Shown piece after piece: positions 45,572-56,666 of a stretch of 64,000 nt of DNA. Under the pieces are notes generated by a model. It had not been told where the DNA came from and searched no databases. It saw only the letters and a program-made list of their open reading frames with translations. The number at the start of each line of letters is the position of its first letter. The first letter of the stretch is position 1. This stretch comes from Boothiomyces macroporosus. Its lineage: Eukaryota > Chytridiomycota > Chytridiomycetes > Rhizophydiales > Terramycetaceae. Where the stretch lies: NCBI GenBank assembly GCA_027604185.1, contig JADGKB010000046.1:1-64000 (forward strand). The letters are read 5' to 3'. Made by a program: the position numbers and the translations under genes.

Positions 45572-45618
45572 TTCTAAATAAAACAAACAGCTTTCAAATT
45601 TTATATTTTTTTTTCAAA

Positions 45619-46314
45619 ATGGATAAACTAATTTCAGTTACCAGGAAATACTATAACCAATTACTTCTCAAAGTGCATCCCGATTACTTTGCGAATAAAC
45701 CGCTCATTAAGCGCATGAATGAAAAATCAATTCAGGAACTTAATTTGATCATGTCGAATATTTCGTCCTCTGACATTGAAAAACTATCTCCAACAAATAT
45801 TCAGTTGGCAACACATTCGATTCAAAAGACGGTTAAATTGGATCCATTCAAGACTTTTACACCATTGTCGATACGAAATAGTCTCAAAAAGAAGGAAATA
45901 TTGACGAAAAGTTGGACTGGTGAAATTATAAACTTGTGTGAAGAGTTTGGAGTCGAAATTGGACAAGACAAGCAACTGTGGAAGAAAGCGGATAACATTG
46001 TGGTACAAGAAAAGGAAAGATTTGAGGAAGAAGTAAAAGCCATTATCTTGGATCAACAATTTGATGCTTACCACTTGCCGATGGTAGTATACGATAAGCG
46101 GCTGAATCATCATCAAAAATCAGTTGCAGCCAATAAACTAGTCAAGTATTTGAATGGCTTACCGTGGCTGGTTGCTTATGAATTTCAACAATCAACAGGG
46201 ATATTCGTTGTACCGTGGAATTTTGATGAAGCGCTTTTGAAATCATATGTTAAATCGAATTACGATCGAGTTTCAATCGAATTCAACCAAAAACTAAAAG
46301 AAATTAAAAAGTAG
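45619..46314 (+). CDS. DUF4460/TCAIM-like mitochondrial protein
   Basis: 231 residues, intronless, 47 bp after the Snf2-type gene on the same strand. The start ISVTRKYYNQLLLKVHPDYFANKPLIKRMNEKSIQELN matches the J-like DUF4460 domain of TCAIM (mitochondrial T-cell activation inhibitor), which carries the HPDFF...NE.SL..LN pattern. Middle charged helix, then LPWLVAYEFQQSTGIFVVPWNF. Animal TCAIM is mitochondrial; here a cleavable presequence is not obvious. Function in fungi unknown. Confidence 0.65.
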   Translation: MDKLISVTRKYYNQLLLKVHPDYFANKPLIKRMNEKSIQELNLIMSNISSSDIEKLSPTNIQLATHSIQKTVKLDPFKTFTPLSIRNSLKKKEILTKSWTGEIINLCEEFGVEIGQDKQLWKKADNIVVQEKERFEEEVKAIILDQQFDAYHLPMVVYDKRLNHHQKSVAANKLVKYLNGLPWLVAYEFQQSTGIFVVPWNFDEALLKSYVKSNYDRVSIEFNQKLKEIKK

Positions 46315-46608
46315 GAACGAAACTCAAAGAGAATCGTCGTGTAGATAATGTCTGATAGTGCCCACTACAAAAATCCGATATTCTAGTAGAGCAATCCTTC
46401 TTGAATACCATTGACCCTGACCAGAGCGGATTGCAAACTTTTTGAAAATTATCATAGAAAAGCAGCGAGTACCCAATAACGTAAGCGGACATGTATATAT
46501 GTAATAAACCCATCAAATATCTTACAAAACTGGCTTGGTTGCTAGTCACGTGACATGTGGTAGTTTTGCTTTTCGCAGGTTTCTTTGTTTCATAATTCAC
46601 AGAACAGA
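46315..46608. other. Spacer containing TCACGTGAC
   Basis: About 290 bases between two co-directional genes; a TCACGTGAC palindrome lies ~55 bp before the next ATG. Confidence 0.4.
46546..46554. promoter_or_regulatory. TCACGTGAC bHLH site candidate
   Basis: Nine-base match to the Cbf1/Pho4-type core, located where a proximal promoter element of the TMX-like gene would be. Same nonamer as at 1384. Confidence 0.3.
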
Positions 46609-47417
46609 ATGCTAGCAAATACACTACTTGTATTCTTCTGGATTCTATCCCTAGTCTCTGGGAAAATGACCCACGAACAAAAAGTAAAATTGCGAAAGGA
46701 ATCCGACGAAGTAGACAAGCACCTGGATTTCCTCAAATTCGATGAAATCGCAGACAAAATCAAGACCACAAAGACTCTCTTGATTTTCTTTGGGGCCAAC
46801 TGGTGCCATAACACTCAAAAGTACAAGAGAAATTTACGCTAGATTCAATCCAAAGTATTTGCAAGTCCAACAAAAAGTAAAGGAAGCAGGCTACAAGGAC
46901 CATGGATTCGAAATGTACAAGGTCGAGTGCGCTATTGATAGAGAAAGTAAGTTTTGATTGACAGGCAGAGTTTTGCATTGAAAATTATGACGTTGATGGC
47001 TTCCCTACACTATTGACTTTTGCAAATGGCAAGTTAAAGGAAGAATATCCTTCTGAAGATGAAACTGAAACTTTGCTCAACTACATCAAGCTATTGGTCA
47101 AAGAAGGTTCTTCTGAAGCCCCAATTGCTGACCATGAAATCAAGCCAATTATTAAAGCTGACAAGAACTATGATGACGAATCTCACCATGATGTTCATCC
47201 GCCAGTTAAATTAGAAGAAGAAGTTAAAGAAGACAAGGAGGTAGTTGTATCTTAATCATAGGCTGTTACTCCAAGCGGGTCTATTTTACCATTCCTGTTG
47301 GTGGTCGGAGTTGTTGCTGTAGGTGCTGTAGCGTATGTGCAAAGAAGAAACAAACATACTTATGGCTCCGTATCTGGAAAATCCAATGATGACTATGGAA
47401 AATCCTATGATGAATAA
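46609..47417 (+). CDS. TMX-like membrane protein with thioredoxin fold
   Basis: 247 residues; introns 46821-46842, 46947-46968 and 47241-47261 (22, 22, 21 nt). Signal peptide MLANTLLVFFWILSLVSG, a thioredoxin domain with LLIFFGANWCHNTQKFNPKY, ENYDVDGFPTLLTFANGKL (cis-Pro in FPT), an acidic linker, then a TM helix (ILPFLLVVGVVAVGAVAYV) and a short tail RRNKHTYG. The redox motif is WCHNTQ: the first Cys is present, the second Cys of CxxC is Thr. That fits a TMX/PDI-family ER protein that forms mixed disulfides or acts as a chaperone rather than a full oxidoreductase. Confidence 0.8.
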
Positions 47418-47466
47418 AATACATTTCTGAATTTAACAATGGATTTATTGATGAATTTATACTAGT

Positions 47467-50400
47467 TTAGTTACCTGGCGGAGCTGGATCAAATCTATCT
47501 CTTGGATCCATTGGTGGTCTGTAAGCATACCTTGGATCTTGTGGAGGTCTCATATCTCTAGGGTCTCGTTCAAAAGGGGGTCTTCGAGGATCATATCCAG
47601 GACGAGGTGGTGGAGGACTAAACCCACCTCGATTTCCATCAAAGCTAGGCCCACGGCTATTATCAAAATTAGGTCTTCCATCAAAAGGAGGTCTTTCATA
47701 TGGTGGTCTTTGTTGATATCTTGGATCCATAGGAGGTCGCTGTTGGAACCTTGGATCTCGAGGATCCATTGGAGGCCTAGGTTGGAATCTGGGATCTTGA
47801 TATCTGGGGTCTCTAGGGTCCATTGGCGGTCTTTGCGGGAATCTTGGGTCTCTTGGATCCATTGGTGGACGTTGCTGATACCTAGGGTCCATTGGTGGAC
47901 GGTTATGGAAGCGAGGATCAGGGTGGTCGTAACCATCTGAGCTTACACTCATTGATCGATTATCAATAGCATGTGGTCGGTAACGAGGATCAAAGCTTGG
48001 AGGAGGAGGACCTTGCATATAACGAGGATCAGGTCTTGGCAGAGGACGGGCATTTGGTCCAGGTGGATATGGCCTTGGCATACTTGGAGAGTTTGGTCGG
48101 TATCCATGGTATCGCGGGTCGTCAATTGGGGGTCTAAATCCATCATGGGGTGGTCTGGCAAATCCTTCTTGTGGTGAGCGGATAAATCCTTCCTGTGGTG
48201 GGCGAATAAATCCTTCCTGTGGTGGACGAATATACCCTTCAGGAGGCGGTCGATAATACCCTTCACTAGGTCTGTCCTGTCTTACAAACATACGATCTTC
48301 TACAGGCGGTCTTGGGCGATACCTAGGATCATAGCCATCTGGTGAGGTAACTCGTGGTGGTCCAGCACTTGGAGGGCGATATTGATTAGAAGGTACATTA
48401 TTGATACTAGAATTTGACGTTTTTCTTTCCAACTCGGCTTTTGCTGCTGGAGAATCAGGGCGATTAAACTCACCAGGCTTGGGCAAGTTATAAATTTGAT
48501 TATTTGGCGATACTGCAGGTGAGTCGCGAGGAGGTAGAGGAGTGGATAATGAAGAGTTCCCTAAAGAAACTGCTGATGGCTGTTTCATTTGTGGGGCTTT
48601 CTGGAATGACTCGCTGGAAGGAGACTTGAGCCTTTCTTCTTGATTTCTTCCGGTATCATTATCTGGTTCCACGTTTGATTGAATAAAACGAGGTTGATTG
48701 TCGAATCCTTCATGTGGACGTTCAGGTAAATCCTTGTCGATTCCAAATTGCTGGTCAAAGGTTTCCCCTGGATTAATAGCTAATCTCTTGAGTTTATTGT
48801 CAATTTTAGGTTCATTTGTGATTGGAGACTGTGCTTTTAAATCATAGCCTTGAGGTTGTTGTTCCATAATTACCTTTGCTAGCAGGGCACCAACAACTCT
48901 TGGTGGTTCAGATGATTCTCTCATCCAATAGAGTAAAATTCCTTGCTTCTTCTTTTCTACACCAATCAGAGTTTGGCCGTGTTTGTTTGAGAATACTTTA
49001 AATGTACCACTTGAGCCTACAGTCAATCTCTGGCGCAATTCTGCCGATTTCCAGTCAACAATTTCAATATTGTTCTTGCCAACCGAGGCTACTGTTTGTA
49101 AAGGACGAAGAATTTGCTCTACTGGAGGATCACTCCAAACTACACCCTTCTGCCATCCACCTACACTTGCGCCGACCATAGGATGTCCGTTTTCATCCAC
49201 AACCTTTGTCATTCTATGGTAGGTTCCCAAAAAGTAACGCTGTTGCATAGTAGGTTGGCGTTTCAAGGTTGGGCCGTTCACTGCAGCAAGTTTTCTGATG
49301 GAAGTTCCGCTTGCCCTGGCGTTTTCTCTCAAAACTTCAGATAGCTTGGCATCGGAATAAGGAATTTGTAGAATAGACTGCCATCTGGTGCTACCAAATC
49401 CTTTGGTCTTCATTTCCTTGTGGGTATTGATGGTAGTGACTTTTGAAGTGGCAACCGATACTCTGTTGAGTTCGCTGGAATAACCAAGGAAGATGTCGGT
49501 AATTTCAAGGCCGTCTTGCGCAAATGAAACAAACTTTGGTTGTTCTGGGACCCAGAATTCCTTGATTTTCATGAATTTCTTGTATGGCTCAGCAGCCCAT
49601 CTGAACAAAACAATGCCAGCTCCAAATGTAATAAGGAATGCAGTAGATTCTGTTTGTTCGATATAGAACTCTTTAGTGTCTTTAGTTCCAATAATCTTGA
49701 TAAAATCATTAGTCCATCGAGATACAAGTGTCGCTTCATCAACATTGTCCTCAGTGTGAAGGTAAGAATATTCATTGCTTGGAGTTTCATTTCCTCCCAA
49801 TACAACGTCAGGTAGAGGAACAATAGTGTCAGTTTTGGCAATCAATGAAGCTGCATTTCCTTCGTTAAACAAGATTAATCGTCTGATAGAAGATAAGCTA
49901 TATTGTCTAATTTGGTCGTGTTTACCAGACAAACCAATAAGTGCATTATATTCTGGCAAGATTTCAATTTGCTTGAAACGAACATTGTGAATTAATATTA
50001 CTGGAATCTTCATAGCTGGCTTCATAATATTGAGATAGGCCATTCCTTTTTCGGTACCAAGCAAAATATATTGTCCATCAAGGAAAGAGGCAGTGTTAAC
50101 TTCTGTAGTGAGCGAGGTAAGTGCAATAGGGTCGAATACAGGGGCAACACCATCCTGAATCTTATTTTCCAAGTTTGGAAAGTCGCTAAATGAAGGAGGA
50201 GTTGGAAACTCTTGGTTAACATGACCTTGAAAGCCTTGCTCTTGTTGGGCAAGACTTTCTTGAGCTTTTTGAGCATTTTTGATGGTTTCTTGAATGGCTT
50301 TTGGTGGTATTTGACTTTGGTCCCTCGTGAAATCTTCATCTTCATCAACAATTTCAATTCCAAGCTTCTTCTTTTCCCTGATATTCTTGACCTTGTCTAC

Positions 50401-51357
50401 TAATAAGGTCAATATTTGCTCCCTATCAGCGGTTGCTGAAGGAGCCAAAAATGGGTGTTTCAAACATTCTGTTGCAGATGGCCGCTTTTCAGGATTCTTT
50501 TCCAAACAAAATGCTACAAAATCAACCAATTGCTTTGAGAAATTCTTTGGTTTGGCCAAACCGATATTTGTTTTTGGGATAAGGTTCAATGCTTGCATAG
50601 GGTGAATATCACATAAAGGAGGGTTCTTTTCAGCAACTTCTATCACGGTAATACCTATGGACCAAATATCAGATCTATCACTATATGAAGCTGAACCACT
50701 CTTTGGATTGTCCGGATCACACATGATAACTTCAGGAGCCATCCAATATCTACGTTAGTAATCAGATACGGAGTCCCAATGAATGTATTTGCTCTCCCTC
50801 CAACACTTTTCAACATTGCAGAGACTCCAAAATCTGCCAATTTAACCTGGCCAGATTCGGTCAACAACAAGTTTCCAGACTTGATATCTCTATGAATCAA
50901 CCCTACTTTGGTATGCAAGTATTCAAGCGCAAGTACAGTTTCATAAATAATAGCAGAAATAGCATCCTCAGGCAACGGTTTCTTTAGCGCTACCATTAAC
51001 AACACCAACCTTTGTAAACAGAATCAACCGCACCAGCACCGCAAAACTCCATTGCAATCCACAAGTCCAATCCTTTCAGAAAACATTGGTGAAATCGAGT
51101 AATGTTTGGATGCACGCATTTCTCCAGTATTTCCATTTCCAATAACGTTTCCTTGATTTCATCCTCTTTTAGAAATACAACTTTTATCGCTACAATTTCA
51201 TTCTCTTTGAGTAATTTTGCCTTTGGTCAACAATTGTTACTTTATAAACTGAACCGTAGTTTCCTTTGCCGATGGTCTCTATCAGCTGCACCTGCCCTCT
51301 GGGGTTTTGCATGGTCTTGAGAATAGGAAAGTCCCTTGCATACTGTGCAATTGACAT
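47467..51357 (-). CDS. Ste20/germinal-centre kinase with CNH domain
   Basis: 1276 residues; introns 51221-51240, 50992-51011 and 50750-50769 (each 20 nt). Kinase domain first: [16 protein letters not shown] (Lys), [16 protein letters not shown] and GTPYWMAPE, the last restored by the third intron. Ser/Thr kinase of the GCK/MAP4K type. A CNH (citron homology) domain follows at roughly 380-720. The last ~400 residues are Pro/Arg/Asp-rich with tandem [15 protein letters not shown] repeats. CNH plus GCK kinase resembles MAP4K/TNIK architecture, acting on MAP-kinase or small-GTPase signalling and the cytoskeleton. The second intron starts GTTGGT, a rare 5' site here. Confidence 0.88.
47690..47905. 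repeat. Coding tandem repeats in kinase tail
   Basis: Imperfect repeats around CCATTGGTGG and TCTTGG(A/G)TC units, translating to RPPMDPR(D/Y)-type repeats at the C-terminus of the Ste20-like kinase. Low-complexity; copy number likely unstable. Confidence 0.6.
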
Positions 51358-51666
51358 TTTACTAGATTGTAAAGTTTCTTATTTTTCTCTTGGGGCTTTG
51401 ATTTTTTTGTGGCTTTTCCATTGAGATTGGATGCTGTGTTAAAAAGGGTAATTAAACTGCGCTTTGGGAGGTGCTCTTTGTCTAATCATAATCGCCTCTT
51501 GGTGGTCTATTAATCACTAGGATTCCATTTACTACCGAACTGCGAGTTGTTCGGCCGAGATATTGCCAGTATACCCAAATATTCTCCAAGTCAACTACGA
51601 TTGATTGGTGCTGTTTCATAATGTCTTGAAGGCAGACACATGAGCAATAGAAAGCGATGATTAATT
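51358..51666. other. Kinase promoter / uL5m 3' flank
   Basis: About 310 bases between two minus-strand genes; overlapping short frames are shadows. Confidence 0.45.
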
Positions 51667-52756
51667 TTATTTCTTTTGTTGGCGTTGTTTTTGGATTTCT
51701 GCGTAGAGTGCTTTTCTTTCTTCTCTCGTTTTGGCATTCTTGATGGCTGCCCATGGATCATCAGAAACAATTTTACGCTCTTCAATGATTTTCTTTTCTG
51801 CCAAGAATGGTATCTGGAAACCAGAGAGTAAGAGACAGGTTTCATAGTCGTTTCTACCGCTAGTTATAAATGTGACTTCTGTCTCGAATAATCTTGGGAA
51901 AGAGTCGAAATGTGGTTCAATGTCTGGAAATGTACCTAGATTAATAGAAATATACCAACAGCAGATGCCGGAAGTTTGACAGTTAATGATCCTTTTCCAT
52001 CTCCAATTGGATTTACACCTTCGTATTCTCTAATACGTGGCAATACACACTGCACTAGCTTGTCCAAGAATGAATACATTTGCTCTCCTTTAATTTCAAC
52101 CGTGGCACCCAATGGCATTCCTTTTCTAATCTTTTTCGAGTGATCGCCAGTTTCTGCAAACAGAGGGACTGGTCTTTTGCCAGTGATTGACTGTAGTGAC
52201 ATGATGGCAGACAATAAAATAGACCTTTGTTAAATTAACTATACTTGTTTGCAACCGCTTCTTCTGCCCAGATTTTCAATTGAATTCTTTTTAGTCCTGG
52301 AATTCTATTTGGAAATGGGGTGTAGTAAGGTGGGGGTGGTAGTTCTGCAGGAGCAAGAAACTCTTCCTTTTTTATAGGAGTGAAATCAATTGGATTCTTT
52401 AATTTCTTTCTAATCAATTTAGGAAATATTGGCAGTCCAATATGCTCATATTTTACAGTCGCCAAATTTGATGTAATATTAGTGGTTGGCTTTGTTGGTA
52501 AATCCGCAACTGGTGTAGTAAATGTACTTTCATCCAGTGCGTCTAAATTAGACTTCCAGAAAGCTGATTTTTCCAATCGTTCCAAACTAGCTTGAGGTGA
52601 GCTGTGGTCATAAGTCAAAATCATTAAATCGTCATACAGAGTCTCGTAATAGTGCGTTTCCAAGCGAGGAATCAGCGGGATAGGGTTCACTACTGAAACC
52701 TTTTCTACTTCGGTGGACATGCATCTGAAATTCCTAATATTCCTGATCAACCGCAT
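51667..52756 (-). CDS. MRPL7: Mitochondrial ribosomal protein uL5m
   Basis: 349 residues; introns 52225-52244 and 51936-51955 (20 nt each). Basic mitochondrial N-terminus (MRLIRNIRNFRCMSTE), a long fungal extension, then the uL5 core: SLQSITGKRPVPLFAETGDHSKKIRKGMPLGATVEIKGE, YSFLDKLVQCVLPRI, and after the second intron GTFPDIEPHFDSFPRLFETEVTFITS. uL5 sits in the central protuberance of the large subunit. The tail ends in a charged helix (REERKALYAEIQKQRQQKK). Assembling both introns is needed to see the ribosomal protein. Confidence 0.88.
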
Positions 52757-52802
52757 TTCAAATTTAAAAAAAAAAGGAAATCAGATTGGCAAAAAAACTC
52801 TT

Positions 52803-53027
52803 TCACTTTTTGATAGTAGCGTTCATAGCTCCTCTAAAGAGGTACAGGGCACCAAATGCTGAAGATGACCAGATATACAACTCGGTAGTGCACTTGGCGA
52901 CTAAAATGACAAACTGGTTGTATACAGTTTCGTGTACTACAATCACACCCAATGAGAACAACTAGAATGCAACAGCACGAATCAATAATCGGAAACTCTG
53001 TATGTCTAATTTTCCGTACCCTTTCAT
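52803..53027 (-). pseudogene. Small hydrophobic frame broken by one TAG
   Basis: From ATG at 53027 the frame reads MKGYGKLDIQSFRLLIRAVAF, then TAG at 52962-52964, then 52 codons (LFSLGVIVVHETVYNQFVIL..., ending ...AMNATIKK) to TGA. The two parts look like one small protein with two hydrophobic helices. No intron of local type removes the TAG: the only GT before it in a workable place gives 17 nt and shifts the frame. Either a pseudogene, a sequence error or a chance frame. Confidence 0.3.
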
Positions 53028-53356
53028 TTAAAGATTTGGTAAATCGATAATGGATCGATTAGAGCAATTCCAAGTTAGTATCGGTTGAGTTGAGCCGATA
53101 GTGCTGTCTGCCTTTACACGATGGTCAGACTTGCGGTTATCTTTGGACTGTTTTAACAAGTATTGATAAAAATGGAGAGTAAAGCTTATGGGACGATAGT
53201 CAATGATGTCAGTACAAGTATATCGCTAAATGGTCAACCTGTTCAAAACAACCTATATATGATCCACAATTTGCGTAGTTATATGAAAGAGAAGTGATGT
53301 ATTTGACATAATGAATGGGTAAAGTAACCAAAAATAATTGTAAAGCGTTGGATATA
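53028..53356. other. Intergenic, no gene seen
   Basis: About 330 bases with no recognisable exon. Confidence 0.4.
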
Positions 53357-53599
53357 TTAGTTTTTGTCATCGTACATTGACATTGAATTTTCTCTATAAT
53401 ACAAGTCCAGCATCGAGTGGTCGATACCGTGGGAATATATACTAAGGCAATGTACAACATCTGGAAAACTAATCCATCTCTTTTCTTTTGATTTGATGGA
53501 TTCCGTAGATTTTTTTGTTTTTGGAGAAAAGAGACTGCTAATACTTGATTTCTGCAAAGGTGGATCTTGTTTGACTTTGTTTGTAGATTTAAAGAACAT
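53357..53599 (-). CDS. Small protein of unknown paired family, member A
   Basis: 80 residues. Basic Ser/Lys-rich first half (MFFKSTNKVKQDPPLQKSS) and a conserved block WISFPDVVHCLSIYSHGID followed by MLDLYYRE. The block is clearly shared with the 65-residue protein at 56667-56864 (WVSWDDIVGALSVYSGGID, ILDISYCRE), which makes both more credible as genes. A minus-strand TATAAATA lies 32-39 bases upstream. The frame at 53209-53700 on the same strand is an overlapping shadow. No known domain recognised. Confidence 0.6.
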   Translation of the reverse strand: MFFKSTNKVKQDPPLQKSSISSLFSPKTKKSTESIKSKEKRWISFPDVVHCLSIYSHGIDHSMLDLYYRENSMSMYDDKN

Positions 53600-53630
53600 T
53601 TGTGGTTGTTATCAGTTGGGAATTGTCTGC

Positions 53631-53638
53631 TATTTATA
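53631..53638 (-). promoter_or_regulatory. TATA box for small protein A
   Basis: TATAAATA on the minus strand, 32 bases upstream of the ATG at 53599. Confidence 0.45.
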
Positions 53639-53812
53639 GCTCCAACATCCAAATTAGTGGCTACACCATTATGCACTCTCACAGCCTTACTGTGCCACAT
53701 GTGTCGCGTTTTGTTGAAATAGATTATGCAACAATTTTAAAAAAGATATTGGGATATCTGGAAAGGTATCCAAATAGTTTTAGAATGAAAATGTTTGTTC
53801 CAATACTTCCAT

Positions 53813-55439
53813 TTATTCAGGGTCTTTGATAAATTCAAAATAATTGGGTATGCGTTCATTTACAGGTTCTGTCTGACCAAACAGTGGCTTATTCGACCAT
53901 TCAAGCATGTTATCATTTAGAAAATTCATTGCCAAATTATGCAAGCGAGGAAACTTTTTCAAATAACCAAGAGAAGTTGATAAAATAATTAACAAGCCGT
54001 TTCCAGTAGAACGCAAAACTTCCTTGAGAAAATTAAGATGCTGGTATAGTGCGAGCTGCAATTGCAAGGACAGTGACGCTGGTAATTCGAACGTGGTGTT
54101 TAGGTAGATTAAAATCGTCAAATGATATACCGAAAGCTAAATTAAATACAAAATACAATATAGGTGGGAGGCGGAATAGGAAAAGACGGTCCAGAATTGT
54201 TTGCGGCGTTTAAGAGCTCTGTGTTGTCCTTTGCTATGCTCACAAACTGGACGTATGGTTTCAAGTCTTTACTATTTGCATTATGGTTTAAAATCAACGG
54301 TGTTATCACGAAAGCTCTAGCAAAATTGTAGAGTAAGGCTGTTTCCATTACTTTTAACCCTTTTCCTCTAAGTGGTTCACCAGAATGTAAGTATTCCTTA
54401 AACGCAGCAGGAAGATTATTCCACCATAGTTGAAGAGACCCCTCCAACACTGAAATAACATACTTGATATTAACTTTGTTCTCTTGTTCATGATACGCAT
54501 TGATGAAATGAAGAATTTTCCCCAAAATTCTTACGAGCAGGATTCTGCACGCCAGAATACTTTCAGTTTCAAATGGCGGTGTAAACAATTCGCTAGAAGA
54601 CAAGATAAGCATTCCTAGTTGTAATGTTCTATCGACTATTGCTGGTGGCTCCTTGGATTCGGGTAAGAACAGGCCGTTATCGCAATCTTGCAGAATAGAA
54701 CAATCCCTGATTTTGAAAAACTGATCTAGAGTATAGATATACCACCATAATTTTCTTATTTCTTCTTTACCCGGTTCAGTTGAGCAAATGGTTTCCAATC
54801 TTTCTTCGCGGTTGATGCCAATTTCCTTTGCCATCTGAATGGCATACTTGTAATATGCAGCTCCTTCATCAAAGCGATTTAAACCTATGTTAGTGATATA
54901 GTACGATAATGGAGGAATGCAAAAGAAAGTATACCTTGGACAGCTGTTATTGAATGGCAAGAGATTACTTGTGTTAGATATTGAGAGGCAAACTTCAAGC
55001 TTTTAGAGGCATTCTGGTGTTGGCCCAAGAGATCATATCCAAGACCCCTAGCAGAATACTTTAATATTGGACAACTTTGTGATGCAGATTGCCAACCCTG
55101 AACTGCCATGGATGAAGAATCAGCAATATATTCCAGGAATAATTTCTCTGCAAATTCTCCATTCAAGTCAAATGTCAGTGGTTGATCTACTAGTGGACTT
55201 TGTCTAATTCCAGTAAAGCAACCTGGAGCTTTGATTTTAGCATTTTTGACAGGATAAACATCTTTTTCCAGCACTTGCTTTGCAGATTGATTATTCCCGG
55301 TGGGGTCTTCATTGTGTTGATAGTTACTGTACACGCAAAAGGATTTCGATGCAATACACGCAGAACATTTTGGCCTTTCTCTACTGCACTTTATTTTCTT
55401 TCTTTTGCAATTCAAGCAAGTGTTTACCCTTTTCCCCAT
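53813..55439 (-). CDS. Zn(II)2Cys6 fungal transcription factor
   Basis: 528 residues; introns 54885-54904 and 54137-54156 (20 nt each). N-terminal binuclear zinc cluster TCLNCKRKKIKCSRERPKCSAC (six Cys, basic loop), the Gal4-type DNA-binding domain found only in fungi. The middle region resembles the fungal_trans regulatory domain: AVQGILSFAFLHYR, then LNRFDEGAAYYKYAIQMAKEIGIN and EEIRKLWWYIYTLDQFF. Gal4-type factors control metabolic or stress genes; the target set cannot be inferred. The first intron was easily misplaced: the 20-nt version keeps the helix AVQGILSFAFLHYR that a 50-nt alternative would remove. Confidence 0.88.
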
Positions 55440-55941
55440 AGACTTTAAGGAAACGTTAGTCTTGAAATGACATTCTATTTTTCAGTGTGGCAAAGCGGAT
55501 TAAAATGTTATCCGATTTCGTGATTTTAATATTGATCCTAACAGAATATGCCATTGTATTTTCGTATCAAAAGGATACATATAGATACCTGACCGAATAA
55601 AGGCGACTATCAAAATAATACACGTATAGTACTCGTGGATAGCAACTATAGCGTCTCCAATTCTAGCACACCACCTTCAATGACATTAGAATGTTCAGCG
55701 ATATAATTATAACAAACGGTAATTGGACACTCAGAGCTCCAAAAAACGCATTCAACCCTAAAATCTGAATTTGGTATACAAATCCATTACTAAATAATCG
55801 AAAATAAGAAATAATTTTCCTGGTCGTCAGACATAAGAAAAGGTACTTTAAACAATTCAAGTCACTTTGGCTCAAATGTAAAAATTGCTGTCATAAAAAT
55901 CTTTCTGAGGACACAAGTTCTGATGAATAACATTGTTTTAT
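55440..55941. other. Intergenic, no gene seen
   Basis: About 500 AT-rich bases. A 70-codon minus frame (55663-55875) is hydrophobic by composition only and is not called. Confidence 0.4.
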
Positions 55942-56448
55942 TCATGAAAAAGTTTGTGTGTACAGTTTCTGCCCAAACCCAATATCTGCTGTTGGAAAGA
56001 TGTTTCTTGAAGATTCAAAGCATTTGCTGTTGAATTGTTGAAGAAGGTAGGCACAATCTAGCTTTACTTTTAAAGTTTGTGATTCTGAGGCATGTGTGAT
56101 TACAGTTCTTGATAAGGGACTTACATCGGCAGCACGAGCACAGATCATATCAATGCCGGTAGAATCAGGGCCAGTAGGATAGATGGCGAGGATATTATCG
56201 GGATTGATGGCCATGCCTCCCGCTTTTACAAATTTTGGCAAGAAGAGATCCAAATATGCGTCAAGTGTAATGTCAGGTGGAAGTTGATAATAGACAACTT
56301 TTCTTTGCGAAATTCTATCCAACTGTACAGATCCATCTTGTTTGATGTAAGAGATATTTTTTGAAGAAACAAAGTAGAATTGCTTTTCTTTTGCAAGCCC
56401 AGCATAAAGAGGAACCATTTCGTCATTGGATCGGATATTACCAGTCAT
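55942..56448 (-). CDS. Unknown tandem family (DIGFGQ-end), member 1
   Basis: 168 residues, intronless. Shares with members 2-4: KQFYFVSSKNISYIK, SQRK, LPPDITLDAYLDLFLPKF, AINPDNILAIYPTG and, near the C-terminus, ADIGFGQKL. No signal peptide or TM helix; one small alpha/beta domain is likely. I do not recognise the family. It is the most diverged member: the PPSY start of the others is missing. Small protein B lies 219 bp away, on its 5' side and on the same strand. Confidence 0.75.
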   Translation of the reverse strand: MTGNIRSNDEMVPLYAGLAKEKQFYFVSSKNISYIKQDGSVQLDRISQRKVVYYQLPPDITLDAYLDLFLPKFVKAGGMAINPDNILAIYPTGPDSTGIDMICARAADVSPLSRTVITHASESQTLKVKLDCAYLLQQFNSKCFESSRNIFPTADIGFGQKLYTQTFS

Positions 56449-56666
56449 TTCAGTATTCGTATTACGTTACTGGTGTTTTAAATACTGGTTGTACTTCAAA
56501 GCCACTGCATTCACATAGCCAACACATTGACAGGACAGCCATTGAAAATACAAAGACAAAAATATTCGGGGTTTATGACTCAATTATCTCTAATCTCTTC
56601 AAATTAGCAGGTAATTGGATCAAGTAATCGTCTATCATTGTAAGGATGAATAGTTATATTGTCTAA

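Noticed and set aside
47539..48266. Long open frames overlapping the 3' part of the Ste20-like kinase on both strands
   Set aside because: Shadows of the Pro/Arg/Asp-rich repeats; composition alone keeps stops away.
51482..51845. Minus-strand frames overlapping the end of uL5m
   Set aside because: Out of frame with the spliced ribosomal protein and without recognisable content.
53209..53700. 163-codon minus frame over small protein A
   Set aside because: No similarity to anything, whereas the other frame matches small protein B.
54885..54935. A 50-nt intron in the Zn2Cys6 gene
   Set aside because: The same acceptor with a donor 30 bases further on gives a 20-nt intron and keeps a helix typical of the family; the longer one deletes it.
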